Shown one piece after another: positions 7,083 through 17,720 of a stretch of 64,000 bases of DNA. The position numbers and the translations under genes were made by a program. The stretch spans positions 74,907-138,906 of the forward strand of contig NZ_KI421478.1 in the NCBI RefSeq assembly GCF_000472925.1. The letters run 5' to 3'. Source of the DNA: Bradyrhizobium sp. Ec3.3. GTDB lineage: Bacteria; Pseudomonadota; Alphaproteobacteria; Rhizobiales; Xanthobacteraceae. The notes under the pieces are model-generated. The model did no database searches, was not told where the DNA came from, and saw only the letters and a program-made list of their open reading frames with translations. Numbering within the stretch: the stretch's first letter is position 1; each line of letters begins with the position of its first letter.

Positions 7083-7880
7083 ATGGAAGGTCTGATGAAA
7101 GGCAAGCGCGGTCTGATCATGGGCATCGCCAATGATCACTCGATCGCCTGGGGCATGGCGAAGGCGCTGCATGCCCACGGCGCCGAGCTTGCCTTCACCT
7201 TCCAGGGCGATGCCCTAGGCAAGCGCGTCAAGCCGCTGGCGGAGTCTCTTGGCGTGGAATTGGTGCTGCCTTGCGACGTCGAGGACATCGCCAGTGTCGA
7301 TGCCACATTCGCTGCCTTGCGCGAAAAGTGGGGCAAACTCGATTTTGTGATCCACGCGATCGGCTTTGCCGACAAGAACGAGCTGAAGGGCCGCTACGCC
7401 GACACCAGCCGCGAGAATTTTTCGCGCACCATGGTGATCTCCTGCTTCTCGTTCACGGAAGTGGCCAAGCGCGCTGCCGAACTGATGACGGAGGGCGGCA
7501 GCATGATCACGCTGACCTTCGGCGCCTCCATGCGCGCGATGCCGAATTACAACGTGATGGGCGTGGCCAAGGCGGCGCTGGAAGCCTCGGTGCGTTATCT
7601 CGCCGCCGATTTCGGTCCACGAGGCATCCGCGTCAATGCGATCTCTGCAGGCCCCATCCGCACGCTCGCCGGCTCGGGCATCGGCGAGGCACGCGCGATG
7701 TTCGCTTTCCAGCAGAAGCATGCGCCGCTCCGCCGCGGCGTCACGCTCGACGAACTCGGCGGCTCGGCGCTGTATCTGCTGTCGGATCTGTCCGGCGGCG
7801 TCACCGGCGAGGTGCACTACGTCGATTCCGGCTACAACATCGTCCTGATGCCGAAGCCGGAAGATCTGAAGGCGGAATGA
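7083..7880 (+). CDS. fabI: Enoyl-ACP reductase (NADH), FabI type
   Basis: 265 aa. An SDR fold with the FabI-type nucleotide-binding start GIANDHSIAWGMAKAL. Catalytic Tyr156 and Lys163 lie in the Tyr-x6-Lys motif YNVMGVAK. It performs the last step of each elongation round, reducing trans-2-enoyl-ACP. E. coli FabI has another tyrosine ten residues before the catalytic one (SYLG); here the segment is LTFGAS, so Phe replaces it. A second in-frame ATG (MKGKRG) at 7098 is possible. Third gene of the fab cluster, separated from fabB by a repeat. Confidence 0.93.
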   Translation: MEGLMKGKRGLIMGIANDHSIAWGMAKALHAHGAELAFTFQGDALGKRVKPLAESLGVELVLPCDVEDIASVDATFAALREKWGKLDFVIHAIGFADKNELKGRYADTSRENFSRTMVISCFSFTEVAKRAAELMTEGGSMITLTFGASMRAMPNYNVMGVAKAALEASVRYLAADFGPRGIRVNAISAGPIRTLAGSGIGEARAMFAFQQKHAPLRRGVTLDELGGSALYLLSDLSGGVTGEVHYVDSGYNIVLMPKPEDLKAE

Positions 7881-8020
7881 GCCTTCCGAGGCCCGACCGG
7901 GGCCGCGGCGCCTCCTCGCACCCCACGATCATGGGGCAGACTCGGCAATAGGATGATGTTTCCTGCGCCCGGTAGCGCCGCACGACCGGCGCGTCCCGCG
8001 GTTCGGGAGGAATCTTGCCG

Positions 8021-10006
8021 ATGGTGCGTGCGATCTGTTGCGCGGGTGTGCTCGCGTCCATTGCGGGCGCTGCCCTGACCTGCGCGAGCTTCCCTGTCCT
8101 GGCACAGTCGGCGATCTGGGATTCGGCCCTGTCCAATACGCACTGGTACGTGCCGACGGCACAATTGCTGGCCTACGCTGCGCCGATAACGGGTTTTTCG
8201 AATCCGATTCCAATCGGCGATCAGACGCTGTGGTCGCTATCCACCGCGACGAATGGATCATTCACCGGGACCAGCGTCGCGCAGCTCAAGATCGGGTCGG
8301 CGCTCGTGACCGACACCTCCACGATCCAGGGCTTCGTGACGACGGCGGGGCAGATCACGATGCTGTTCACGCCGACCTCGGGAGGCGCCGTGACCGTCGG
8401 CCTCGGCAACATGCGATCTATCAACGGTGTAACGGAGATGGAAATGCAGATGATCACGGGGGATAGCCTCCTCGTGACCCACTGGGCCTATATGCTGCCC
8501 TATGACCCCGCGACCTTCACGCCGCCGCCCTCGCAGGCCGTCCCGGCCAATTCGGTGCCGCAATGGGCATGGACGGCCGGCACGCCGTGGCGGATCGTCA
8601 GTCCCGCCCTGTTCGGCACGTCCACTCCCGGACGTTTCGTCATCACGAATTATCAGAACGGATATTTCTGGGGCGTCGGTATCGCGCCCACAGGCGGTGC
8701 CACCAGTTTCACCCTGCTGGGCTCCGTGACGCCGGAGGGCAACGTTCTCTTCAACACGCTGTCACGCGGCAATCTCACCAGTCTCTATGGGACCGCAAGC
8801 GGCGACGCGTCGGGTTCGCAGATGCTGGTCAGCACCTACGACCCGACGGGCAATCCGACCGGCGCGATAGCCTACCTGTCGCTAGTGCAGCCCTATGCCG
8901 TCACCCTGCGATCCCAGAACAACCGGGCAGGGATTGGCGCGGCCGACACGCTCTACCAAATGTCCACGACGTCGCTTGGCTGGACGGGCTCCATGGTGCC
9001 GGGCTTCCTCGCCCTGGACAATCTGAGCGGTCCGAGCCTGTCCAACGCCATCAATCAGACATTGCCCGTTCTCACCGGCGCGGCGTCGCAGGCGACCTAT
9101 GCGACGCAGCGCGCGCTTCAGCAGGCCGTCACGGGACGTCTTGACGACATTCGTGGGCTCAGCTCCGGCGTTGTGCCCGAGCGGAACGTCTGGATGAAGC
9201 CGTTCGGCGGCATCGTCCGGCAGGGAAGCCTCGATGGCGTCCCCGGATACAACGCCTCCGGCGGCGGCGTAGCCGTCGGCGCGGACGCTGCGATTTCGCC
9301 ACGCGCGATGCTTGGCGGCGTGTTTGCCTATTCCCGTCAGGCGATCACGGGAAGCGAGGATGCGATTCCCAATCGGCTCGCCATCGATTCATATCAGCTG
9401 GGACTCTACGGCGCTTACGCCGTCAGCCGCGACCTTCACGTCGATGCCCAGCTTGACGGCGCGCTCAATGACAATGGAGAAAGTCGCTCGCTGACTTTCA
9501 TCAACAACACCGCAGCAGGAAACTATCGGTCCTACAGCGCTCACGTCGGTGTTGCGGTCAAGAAGCAGATCCCGCTCGAGGTTGGACTTACGCTCGTGCC
9601 GTCATTTCGACTGGACTACGGACAGGTGCGTTCGCCCGCCTATCAGGAAAATGGTGCCGGCGGCTTCAGCCTCAACGTCGATTCGCAAGTCTATCGGGAG
9701 CTGACCCTAACGACGGGGCTCAAGGGCGCGTATCAGCTGGCGAGGCAAGCCTATCTCACCGGCGAAGTCGGGATCGGCTACAACGCGTGGAATCGGGGAT
9801 TACAGATCAGCGCGACATTTGCCGGAGGTGGCACGAGCTTCGTCACCAACGGTCTCAACCTCTCGCCATGGATCTACTCGGCGGGCCTCGGATTGGTCGT
9901 TGCCGGCAGCGACCGTGTCGATCTCGGCATTCGGTACGGCCTCCAGGCCACGACGTCCGGATTGCTGCAGCAATCCGGTCTGGCCGTCCTTAAGGTCAGG
10001 CTTTGA
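8021..10006 (+). CDS. Autotransporter-type outer membrane protein
   Basis: 661 aa from the ATG at 8021, 8 nt after GGGAGGAA; a TTG at 8015 is less likely. Residues about 1-29 form a signal peptide ending near FPVLAQS. Residues about 30-380 are a Ser/Thr/Gly-rich passenger with no enzymatic motif I recognise. From about 385 (VWMKPFGGIVRQGSLDGVPG) to the end is an autotransporter beta-domain: repeated amphipathic strands such as GGVFAYSR, LGLYGAYAV, PSFRLDYGQV, VDLGIRYGLQ. It ends LKVRL rather than with the common terminal Phe. Codon use looks less GC-rich than its neighbours. Probably surface exposed; adhesion or biofilm roles are guesses. Confidence 0.85.
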   Translation: MVRAICCAGVLASIAGAALTCASFPVLAQSAIWDSALSNTHWYVPTAQLLAYAAPITGFSNPIPIGDQTLWSLSTATNGSFTGTSVAQLKIGSALVTDTSTIQGFVTTAGQITMLFTPTSGGAVTVGLGNMRSINGVTEMEMQMITGDSLLVTHWAYMLPYDPATFTPPPSQAVPANSVPQWAWTAGTPWRIVSPALFGTSTPGRFVITNYQNGYFWGVGIAPTGGATSFTLLGSVTPEGNVLFNTLSRGNLTSLYGTASGDASGSQMLVSTYDPTGNPTGAIAYLSLVQPYAVTLRSQNNRAGIGAADTLYQMSTTSLGWTGSMVPGFLALDNLSGPSLSNAINQTLPVLTGAASQATYATQRALQQAVTGRLDDIRGLSSGVVPERNVWMKPFGGIVRQGSLDGVPGYNASGGGVAVGADAAISPRAMLGGVFAYSRQAITGSEDAIPNRLAIDSYQLGLYGAYAVSRDLHVDAQLDGALNDNGESRSLTFINNTAAGNYRSYSAHVGVAVKKQIPLEVGLTLVPSFRLDYGQVRSPAYQENGAGGFSLNVDSQVYRELTLTTGLKGAYQLARQAYLTGEVGIGYNAWNRGLQISATFAGGGTSFVTNGLNLSPWIYSAGLGLVVAGSDRVDLGIRYGLQATTSGLLQQSGLAVLKVRL

Positions 10007-10022
10007 GTCCGACGCAGTCGCC

Positions 10023-10619
10023 TCACCCCGCCGCGATCTTCTCTGCGCGCTGGAATGCCGGCCGCGCCACGCAGCGGGCGATATAAGCGTCGAAACTGGG
10101 GCGCGGCGGCACCAACTTGAACATCCGCACGGCGAAGTTCAGCCCCGAGCCGATCACGATGTCAGCGGCCGTGAACTCGTCGCCAAGGATCCATGGTCCC
10201 TTGGCCAGCGCGGTGTCGAGGACGTCGAACACTTGCGTCGCGCTGCCCCAGGCCGCTGTGGAGGTGGGCACCTCGAGCTTGGTGAAGATCTGGATCAACC
10301 CGGGCTCGATGCAGGCCGGCCCGAAGAACAGCCATTGCAGGTATCGTGCGCGACGCGGATCGGTCGGCGCCGGCGCGAGCTTCGTCTCCGGATAGCGATC
10401 GGCGACATAGGCGCAGATCGCGGCCGCCTCGCCGAGCGCGGCATCGCCATCGACCAGGGCCGGTACCTTGCCCATCGGATTGATCTTCAAGTACTCCGGC
10501 GCCTTCTGCGCGCCCGTCGTGATGTCGGTCAGTACACGCTCATAGGGCAGGCCGGTTTCTTCCATCAGCCAGAGCGCGGAGAAGGAGCGCGAGCGGGGCG
10601 ACCAGTAGAGCTTGATCAT
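10023..10619 (-). CDS. Glutathione S-transferase family protein
   Basis: 198 aa. The N-terminal thioredoxin-like domain (MIKLYWSPRSRSFSALWLME, then NPMGKVPALVDGD with its cis-Pro) is followed by an all-alpha GST domain from about residue 85 with the conserved FTAADIVIG N-capping motif. Ser or Arg near residues 7-12 probably replaces the tyrosine or cysteine of other classes, as in many bacterial beta/zeta-like GSTs. It would conjugate or reduce glutathione adducts in the cytoplasm. Convergent with the autotransporter gene. Substrate unknown. Confidence 0.88.
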   Translation of the reverse strand: MIKLYWSPRSRSFSALWLMEETGLPYERVLTDITTGAQKAPEYLKINPMGKVPALVDGDAALGEAAAICAYVADRYPETKLAPAPTDPRRARYLQWLFFGPACIEPGLIQIFTKLEVPTSTAAWGSATQVFDVLDTALAKGPWILGDEFTAADIVIGSGLNFAVRMFKLVPPRPSFDAYIARCVARPAFQRAEKIAAG

Positions 10620-10742
10620 GGGATCTCACCTTTCATCGGGACGCGATCTTCCTCGTGCATCGCGCGTCTTGTGCAACTTGGCAAGTCGCTACGGCTGGGG
10701 TTGCGATGCATGTTTCACGCGAGATGTTGGTCAACGCTCCCT

Positions 10743-10924
10743 TTCCGCACGCTTTGGTACAACGTCATCAAAATGCACAAGACACTGAAAATGAGCCTGC
10801 AATCGCCGCTGGCGTGTCGCAGACGCTTTGGTCGATGGACGATCTCTGCGAGAAGATGGACGCTGTTGCGCCGAAGCCTGGAAAGCGCAGCCCCTACAAA
10901 AAGCACGTTGCCGTCACTCTCTAA
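10743..10924 (+). pseudogene. Remnant of a transposase C-terminus with a frameshift
   Basis: One frame reads LWYNVIKMHKTLKMS and, after a shift near 10781, a second reads PAIAAGVSQTLWSMDDL, ending with a taa at 10924. Together they resemble the end of transposase-like proteins common in Bradyrhizobium (pattern HKTLRxTPAMAAGVTDxLWSxxDI). The two frames are restored by one extra base, so a 1-nt deletion has occurred. No N-terminal catalytic part or terminal inverted repeats were found. It fills most of the 294-bp gap between the GST and RidA genes. The exact IS family is uncertain. Confidence 0.5.
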
Positions 10925-11333
10925 AGGCCGTGACGCGGATTTCGACGTGCATCTTGGGGTCGCCAAGTACCGCGACGCCCAGGCACGTCCAGATCGGCTT
11001 ATGATCGGGCATCCGAAGGCGAAACTGCCGCGCCATCTCCGCTGTAGCTGCAAGGATCGTCCCGTCCGGTTCCGGCGTATGGTATGAGTTGATGTGAGCG
11101 ACGTTTGCCCAATCAAGCCCGACCTCATTCAGCATGAAGGCCACATTATCGAAGGCTTGATTGATCTCTGCCTCAATCGGAACGCCGACCGGGAAATCGA
11201 GCGTATCAGGATGCCAGCCGCCTTGGCCGGATAACTCAACTCGGCCATCGGTCTCCAAGACCATCGAATAGCTGTATTCTCTGGCGTTCTTTTCGCCCCA
11301 AGCGCCCGGAGAATTAAGCTTGAACCTCGCCAC
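10914..11333 (-). CDS. RidA/YjgF-family protein
   Basis: 139 aa, close to the usual 125-140. The fold signature is seen in VELSGQGGWHPDTLDFP, EAEINQAFDNVAFMLNEVG, VAHINSYHT and the late VAVLGDPKMHVEIRVTAF. RidA proteins hydrolyse reactive enamine/imine intermediates from PLP enzymes. The arginine that binds the carboxylate in true RidA (near the end, in a motif like AALPKGALVEIE) is not in that context here, so this is probably one of the other Rid subfamilies of unknown substrate. Its 3' end overlaps the tail of the transposase remnant on the other strand. Confidence 0.85.
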   Translation of the reverse strand: MARFKLNSPGAWGEKNAREYSYSMVLETDGRVELSGQGGWHPDTLDFPVGVPIEAEINQAFDNVAFMLNEVGLDWANVAHINSYHTPEPDGTILAATAEMARQFRLRMPDHKPIWTCLGVAVLGDPKMHVEIRVTAFRE

Positions 11334-11384
11334 ATTGCTCTCCCGTCGCGAGCATCGCGAGCCTATCGCAGGCAGCCCTTCATT

Positions 11385-11873
11385 TCAAACTAGGACACTA
11401 CCTGGCAATCGATCGACGCTGTTCTTTCTGCGCCACCGATAGCACTTCATCATGAAGCCCGTTGCCGTCGCGATCTCTTCCCGCTCGAACATGAAGCCCT
11501 CGCGCTCGTACCAGCGCCAAGCCTTCTCGTTCTCACGCACGCAGCGCAGGACGATCTCGTCGGGCAACTGCGTCCGCGTGAAGGCGAGCAGCTGCCGGCC
11601 GAGCGAGCGTCCCTGATAGCTTGGCGCGACGAAGAGCATGTCGAGATAGAGTTTTGGCAGATGCAGCGCCAGCATGGCGGCGATCACGCCATGATCATCG
11701 GCGACAAAGAGGCTCCAGCCATCCTCGATCTCGCGCCGCACGCGCGCGCGCAGGTTCGCGAGCAGGAAATTGCTTGCCTCCGCCAGGCCGGTCGAGACCC
11801 AGCTCTCCATCCAGACGCGGGCGATCTCGTCGTATTCGTGCGGCTCGGCAGGACGGATGACCGGAGTGGACAT
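11385..11873 (-). CDS. GNAT-family N-acetyltransferase
   Basis: 162 aa. The acetyl-CoA binding motif is clear: LDMLFVAPSYQGRSLGRQLL is motif A (Q-x-x-G-x-G/A type), followed by LRCVRENEKAWRWYEREGF, motif B. The N-terminus IRPAEPHEYDEIARVWMESW is typical of the family. The acceptor could be a small amine, a toxin or a protein. It is 12 bp downstream of the oxyR stop codon on the same strand and may be cotranscribed with it, which would tie it loosely to stress. Confidence 0.85.
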   Translation of the reverse strand: MSTPVIRPAEPHEYDEIARVWMESWVSTGLAEASNFLLANLRARVRREIEDGWSLFVADDHGVIAAMLALHLPKLYLDMLFVAPSYQGRSLGRQLLAFTRTQLPDEIVLRCVRENEKAWRWYEREGFMFEREEIATATGFMMKCYRWRRKNSVDRLPGSVLV

Positions 11874-11885
11874 GGGTATGATCGA

Positions 11886-12818
11886 TCAGGCCCTGCGTGG
11901 AGCGGCTGTTGCCGCATGCCGTGCGCGCACCTTGCCGGCCGACAGGCACACCACCTCGGAGATTTGCAGGAGCTGCCGTGCCAGCGGGCTGGTCTTGCGC
12001 CAGACCATGCCGATGGTGCGCGAGGGCTGCGGATCGGCGAAGCGCGCGACCGAGACGGAGGCCGAGCGCGTCTCCACCGGCAGGGCCATTTCCGGGATCA
12101 AGGTCACGCCGATGCCGGCGCTGACCATCTGAACCAGCGTCGACAGTGAATTCGCATCCAGCATCTCGCGCGGCGGGGCCGATTGCATATTGCAGAACGA
12201 CAGCGCCTGGTCGCGGAAACAATGTCCTTCCTCGAGCAGCAAGAGCCGCATCTCGCGCATCATCTCGCGTGAGGGCACCGGCGTTCCCTCATCCGTGCCC
12301 GGTCGCACCAGCAGGAATTTTTCCTCGAACAGTGCAACTTCGGTCAACGATGGTTCGGAGACCGGCAGCGCGACGATCGCGGTGTCGAGCCGGCCTTCGG
12401 TCAGCTCCTGGATCAGCTTGGGTGTCATCGTCTCGCGCACGCGGATATCGAGCTCCGGATGCAGGCGCGTGAGGTTCTTGGTGATCGTGGGCAGCAGATA
12501 GGGCGCGATCGTCGGGATCATGCCAATGCGCAGGCGGCCGGCGAAGCGGTCGCGCGAGGCGCGCGCGAAGTCGCCGAGCTCATCGACCGAGCGCAGGATC
12601 TCGCGCACGCGCTGGGCGAGCTCCTCGCCGAAGCGCGTGAGTGCGACCTGGCGCGCGCTGCGCTCGAGCAAGAGGCCGCCGAGCGTCTCCTCCATTTCCT
12701 TGATCTGCATCGACAGCGCCGGCTGCGAGATCGAGCAGGCTTCCGCCGCGCGCCCGAAATGGCCGAGACGCGCCAGCGCATCGAAATATCGGAGCTGCCG
12801 CAGCGTCAGATTTATCAT
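11886..12818 (-). CDS. oxyR: Hydrogen peroxide-sensing LysR regulator OxyR
   Basis: 310 aa. The LysR DNA-binding domain is at about residues 4-62 (FGRAAEACSISQPALSMQIK). Two cysteines, Cys200 and Cys209, occur as GHCFRDQALSFC, the same spacing and context as the redox pair Cys199/Cys208 of E. coli OxyR (GHCLRDQAMGFC). Peroxide forms the disulfide and switches the protein to an activator. It is divergent from katG, the expected target, with a perfect palindrome in the 113-bp gap. The C-terminal extension (RARHAATAAPRRA) is longer and more basic than in E. coli. Confidence 0.95.
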   Translation of the reverse strand: MINLTLRQLRYFDALARLGHFGRAAEACSISQPALSMQIKEMEETLGGLLLERSARQVALTRFGEELAQRVREILRSVDELGDFARASRDRFAGRLRIGMIPTIAPYLLPTITKNLTRLHPELDIRVRETMTPKLIQELTEGRLDTAIVALPVSEPSLTEVALFEEKFLLVRPGTDEGTPVPSREMMREMRLLLLEEGHCFRDQALSFCNMQSAPPREMLDANSLSTLVQMVSAGIGVTLIPEMALPVETRSASVSVARFADPQPSRTIGMVWRKTSPLARQLLQISEVVCLSAGKVRARHAATAAPRRA

Positions 12819-12829
12819 CAGAAAATCCT

Positions 12830-12857
12830 ATCGCAGCGATCATTAAAGTCAACTTTA
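12830..12857. promoter_or_regulatory. Palindromic operators between oxyR and katG
   Basis: Two dyads lie just upstream of oxyR: ATCGC-A-GCGAT (12830-12840) and TAAAGT-CA-ACTTTA (12844-12857), both perfect. They are AT-rich relative to the surroundings. The position suits OxyR autoregulation and katG activation. The match to a known rhizobial OxyR box was not tested. Confidence 0.5.
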
Positions 12858-12931
12858 CCTGATAAGAGGGGGCGCCTAGAGTCGCTTGACCTGGGTCATG
12901 GCGAAGTTCGACGCCACCAGAGGAGGTATTC

Positions 12932-15088
12932 ATGGACGATCAAGCAAAATGCCCGTTCACGGGCGGCAAACCCGCACCCTCGAACCGCGAGTGGTGGCCG
13001 AACCAACTGGATGTCCAGGTCCTGCACCGGAATTCCGATCTGTCGGATCCGATGGGCGAGGACTTCGACTATGCCAAGGAATTCAAGACGCTCGACCTGA
13101 ATGCGGTCGTCAAGGACCTGCATGCGCTGATGACCGACTCCCAGGAGTGGTGGCCGGCCGACTTCGGTCACTATGGCGGCCTGATGATCCGCATGGCCTG
13201 GCACAGCGCGGGCACTTACCGCATCACCGACGGTCGCGGTGGCGCCGGTGCCGGTCAGCAGCGCTTCGCGCCGCTGAACAGCTGGCCCGACAACGCCAAC
13301 CTCGACAAGGCCCGCCGGCTGCTGTGGCCGATCAAGCAGAAGTACGGCCGCAAGATCTCGTGGGCCGACCTGATGATTCTCGCCGGCAACGTCGCGCTGG
13401 AGTCGATGGGCTTCAAGACGTTCGGTTTTGCGGGTGGTCGCGCCGACGTCTGGGAGCCGGAAGAATTGTATTGGGGTCCCGAAGGCACGTGGCTGGGCGA
13501 TGAACGCTACAGCGGCGAACGCCAGCTCGCCGAGCCGCTCGGCGCGGTGCAGATGGGCCTCATCTACGTCAATCCGGAAGGACCGAACGGCAAGCCGGAT
13601 CCGGTCGCGGCCGCCAAGGACATCCGCGAGACGTTCTTCCGCATGGCGATGAACGACGAGGAGACCGTCGCGCTGATCGCCGGCGGCCACACCTTCGGCA
13701 AGACCCACGGTGCGGGCGATCCGTCTCTCGTCGGACCCGAGCCGGAAGCCGGTGCGCTGGAAGATCAGGGTCTCGGCTGGAAGAGCAAGCACGGTACGGG
13801 CATCGGCGCCGACGCGATCACCGGTGGTCCGGAAGTCACCTGGACGCAGACGCCGACGAAGTGGAGCAACTATTTCTTCGAGAACCTGTTCGGTCACGAA
13901 TGGGAGCTGACCAAGAGCCCCGCGGGCGCGCAGCAGTGGAAGGCCAAGGTGACCGAGGCGGTCATTCCGGACGCGTTCGACAAGTCCAAGAAGCATGTTC
14001 CGACCATGCTCACGACCGACCTCTCGCTGCGTTTCGATCCGGCCTATGAGAAGATCTCGCGGCGCTTCCTCGCGCATCCCGACCAGTTCGCGGACGCCTT
14101 TGCCCGCGCCTGGTTCAAGCTCACCCACCGCGACATGGGTCCGATCGCGCGCTACCTCGGCCCGCTGGTGCCGAAGGAGACGCTGATCTGGCAGGATCCG
14201 ATTCCGGCCGTCGATCATGAGCTCGTCAGCGAGCACGACGTCGATGGCCTGAAGACGAAGATCCTGGCTTCCGGCCTCTCGGTGTCCGAGCTGGTCTCCA
14301 CGGCCTGGGCATCGGCCTCGACCTTCCGCGGCTCCGATAAGCGCGGTGGCGCCAACGGCGCGCGTATCCGCCTTGCCCCGCAGAAGGACTGGGAGGTCAA
14401 CCAGCCGGCCCAGCTCTCCAAGGTGCTCGGCAAGCTCGAGGCGATCCAGAAGGAGTTCAACGCGGGCAAGAAGAAGGTCTCGCTTGCCGACCTCATCGTC
14501 CTCGGCGGTGGCGCCGCGGTCGAGAAGGCTGCGAAGGACGCCGGTATCGACGTGAAGGTGCCGTTCACGCCGGGCCGCATGGATGCGTCGCAGGAGCAGA
14601 CGGACGTTCCGTCCTTCGCGCCGCTCGAGCCGCGGGCTGACGGCTTCCGCAACTATGTCGGCGGCAAGCATCAGTTCCTGAGGCAGGAGGAAGCTTTGGT
14701 GGACCGGGCGCAGCTGCTCGTGCTCACCGCGCCGGAGCTGACGGTTCTCGTCGGCGGTCTGCGCGTGCTCGGTGCCAACGCAGGCGGTTCGAAGAACGGC
14801 GTGTTCACGGCGAAGCCGGGGACGCTGACCAACGACTTCTTCGTCAACCTGCTCGACATGAGCACGCAGTGGGCGCCGGTTGCCAACGGCGCGTATGAGG
14901 GACGTGACCGCAAGACCAATGCGGTCAAGTGGACCGCGACCCGCGCCGACCTGATCTTCGGCTCGCACTCCCAGCTCCGCGCCTTCGCCGAAGTCTATGC
15001 GAGCGCGGATTCGAAGCAGAAGTTCGCCAAGGACTTCGTCGCGGCCTGGACCAAGGTGATGAACGCCGATCGCTTCGACATCGCCTGA
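12932..15088 (+). CDS. katG: Bifunctional catalase-peroxidase
   Basis: 718 aa, typical of KatG. The distal active site is Arg87-Trp90-His91 (RMAWHSAGTYR). Trp90, Tyr212 (LIYVNPEGP) and Met238 (FFRMAMNDEE) fit the covalent Trp-Tyr-Met adduct needed for catalase activity, with the Tyr-Met spacing of 26 residues found in E. coli and M. tuberculosis. The proximal heme ligand is His253 (GGHTFGKTHGAG). The C-terminal inactive peroxidase-like domain is complete. AGGAGGT lies 5 nt before the ATG. It is divergent from oxyR and should be peroxide inducible. Confidence 0.98.
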   Translation: MDDQAKCPFTGGKPAPSNREWWPNQLDVQVLHRNSDLSDPMGEDFDYAKEFKTLDLNAVVKDLHALMTDSQEWWPADFGHYGGLMIRMAWHSAGTYRITDGRGGAGAGQQRFAPLNSWPDNANLDKARRLLWPIKQKYGRKISWADLMILAGNVALESMGFKTFGFAGGRADVWEPEELYWGPEGTWLGDERYSGERQLAEPLGAVQMGLIYVNPEGPNGKPDPVAAAKDIRETFFRMAMNDEETVALIAGGHTFGKTHGAGDPSLVGPEPEAGALEDQGLGWKSKHGTGIGADAITGGPEVTWTQTPTKWSNYFFENLFGHEWELTKSPAGAQQWKAKVTEAVIPDAFDKSKKHVPTMLTTDLSLRFDPAYEKISRRFLAHPDQFADAFARAWFKLTHRDMGPIARYLGPLVPKETLIWQDPIPAVDHELVSEHDVDGLKTKILASGLSVSELVSTAWASASTFRGSDKRGGANGARIRLAPQKDWEVNQPAQLSKVLGKLEAIQKEFNAGKKKVSLADLIVLGGGAAVEKAAKDAGIDVKVPFTPGRMDASQEQTDVPSFAPLEPRADGFRNYVGGKHQFLRQEEALVDRAQLLVLTAPELTVLVGGLRVLGANAGGSKNGVFTAKPGTLTNDFFVNLLDMSTQWAPVANGAYEGRDRKTNAVKWTATRADLIFGSHSQLRAFAEVYASADSKQKFAKDFVAAWTKVMNADRFDIA

Positions 15089-15128
15089 GGTGCTCTACCT
15101 CTTCCCGCTGGGGAGAGGTGAAGGAAAA

Positions 15129-15156
15129 CAAAAAGGGCGGCCGAGAGGCCGCCCTT
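15129..15156 (-). terminator. Intrinsic terminator of pnp
   Basis: On the minus strand AAGGGCGGCC, GAGA-type loop and GGCCGCCCTT make a 10-bp stem followed by TTTTTG. It lies 22 bp beyond the pnp stop. A weaker hairpin (15098-15118, CCTCTTCCC / GGGGAGAGG) follows katG on the other strand. Confidence 0.85.
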
Positions 15157-15178
15157 CGTGTTTGCAGTGCCGAGAGAT

Positions 15179-17341
<2,163 letters not shown>

Positions 17342-17389
17342 AGATGTCTTCTTTCATGGGTTCTCGAAAGAAGGGGCGCGTCGAAAAAC

Positions 17390-17463
17390 AAAAACCATGC
17401 GCAAGATTGCGGGACGCTGATCGAAACGGGTGATCAGCGTCCTGCGATCCTGCCATGGTTTTT
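17390..17463 (-). ncRNA. Long stem-loop in the pnp leader
   Basis: AAAAACCATG (17390-17399) pairs with CATGGTTTTT (17454-17463), and GGACGCTGATC (17412-17422) pairs with GATCAGCGTCC (17432-17442). The 11-12 nt between these arms also pair with a few mismatches. The stem is about 30 bp long and its end is 48 nt before the pnp start codon. E. coli pnp has a leader duplex cut by RNase III and then used by PNPase for autoregulation. This is a positional and structural analogue. The rest of the 379-bp rpsO-pnp gap holds only the rpsO terminator. Confidence 0.65.
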
Positions 17464-17686
17464 GGATTTCGGATGGCGTCCATCCTTTCGGGTCATACGG
17501 GCGCCTTGCCCGTTGCGCCCAGCCGCCGGATTGCTGCTGGACAGGTCAGTCGGCATGAGCGTGAACGCCAAATCGCGGCCTTCGACCATCATGCCCCGGA
17601 TGCGAATCGGTATTGGCCCGCACCCGACATGCGCGTGAGCCTCGATCAAAAACCTTGAAAAAAGTGCTTTCGTTCGAAACCACGCG

Positions 17687-17710
17687 CAAAAACGCGCGCC
17701 GGTGGCGCGC
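17687..17710 (-). terminator. Terminator after rpsO
   Basis: On the minus strand GCGCGCC-ACC-GGCGCGC is followed by GTTTTTG, starting 10 bp after the rpsO stop codon. It may partly separate rpsO from pnp. Confidence 0.75.
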
Positions 17711-17720
17711 GCAAGAGCTC

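Noticed and set aside
12896..14968. Minus-strand open frame of 690 codons opposite katG
   Set aside because: Antisense shadow; the katG active-site residues are all in the plus frame.
17434..17649. 71-codon minus-strand frame in the rpsO-pnp gap
   Set aside because: It overlaps the conserved-looking stem-loop, has no ribosome site and no similarity that I recognise.
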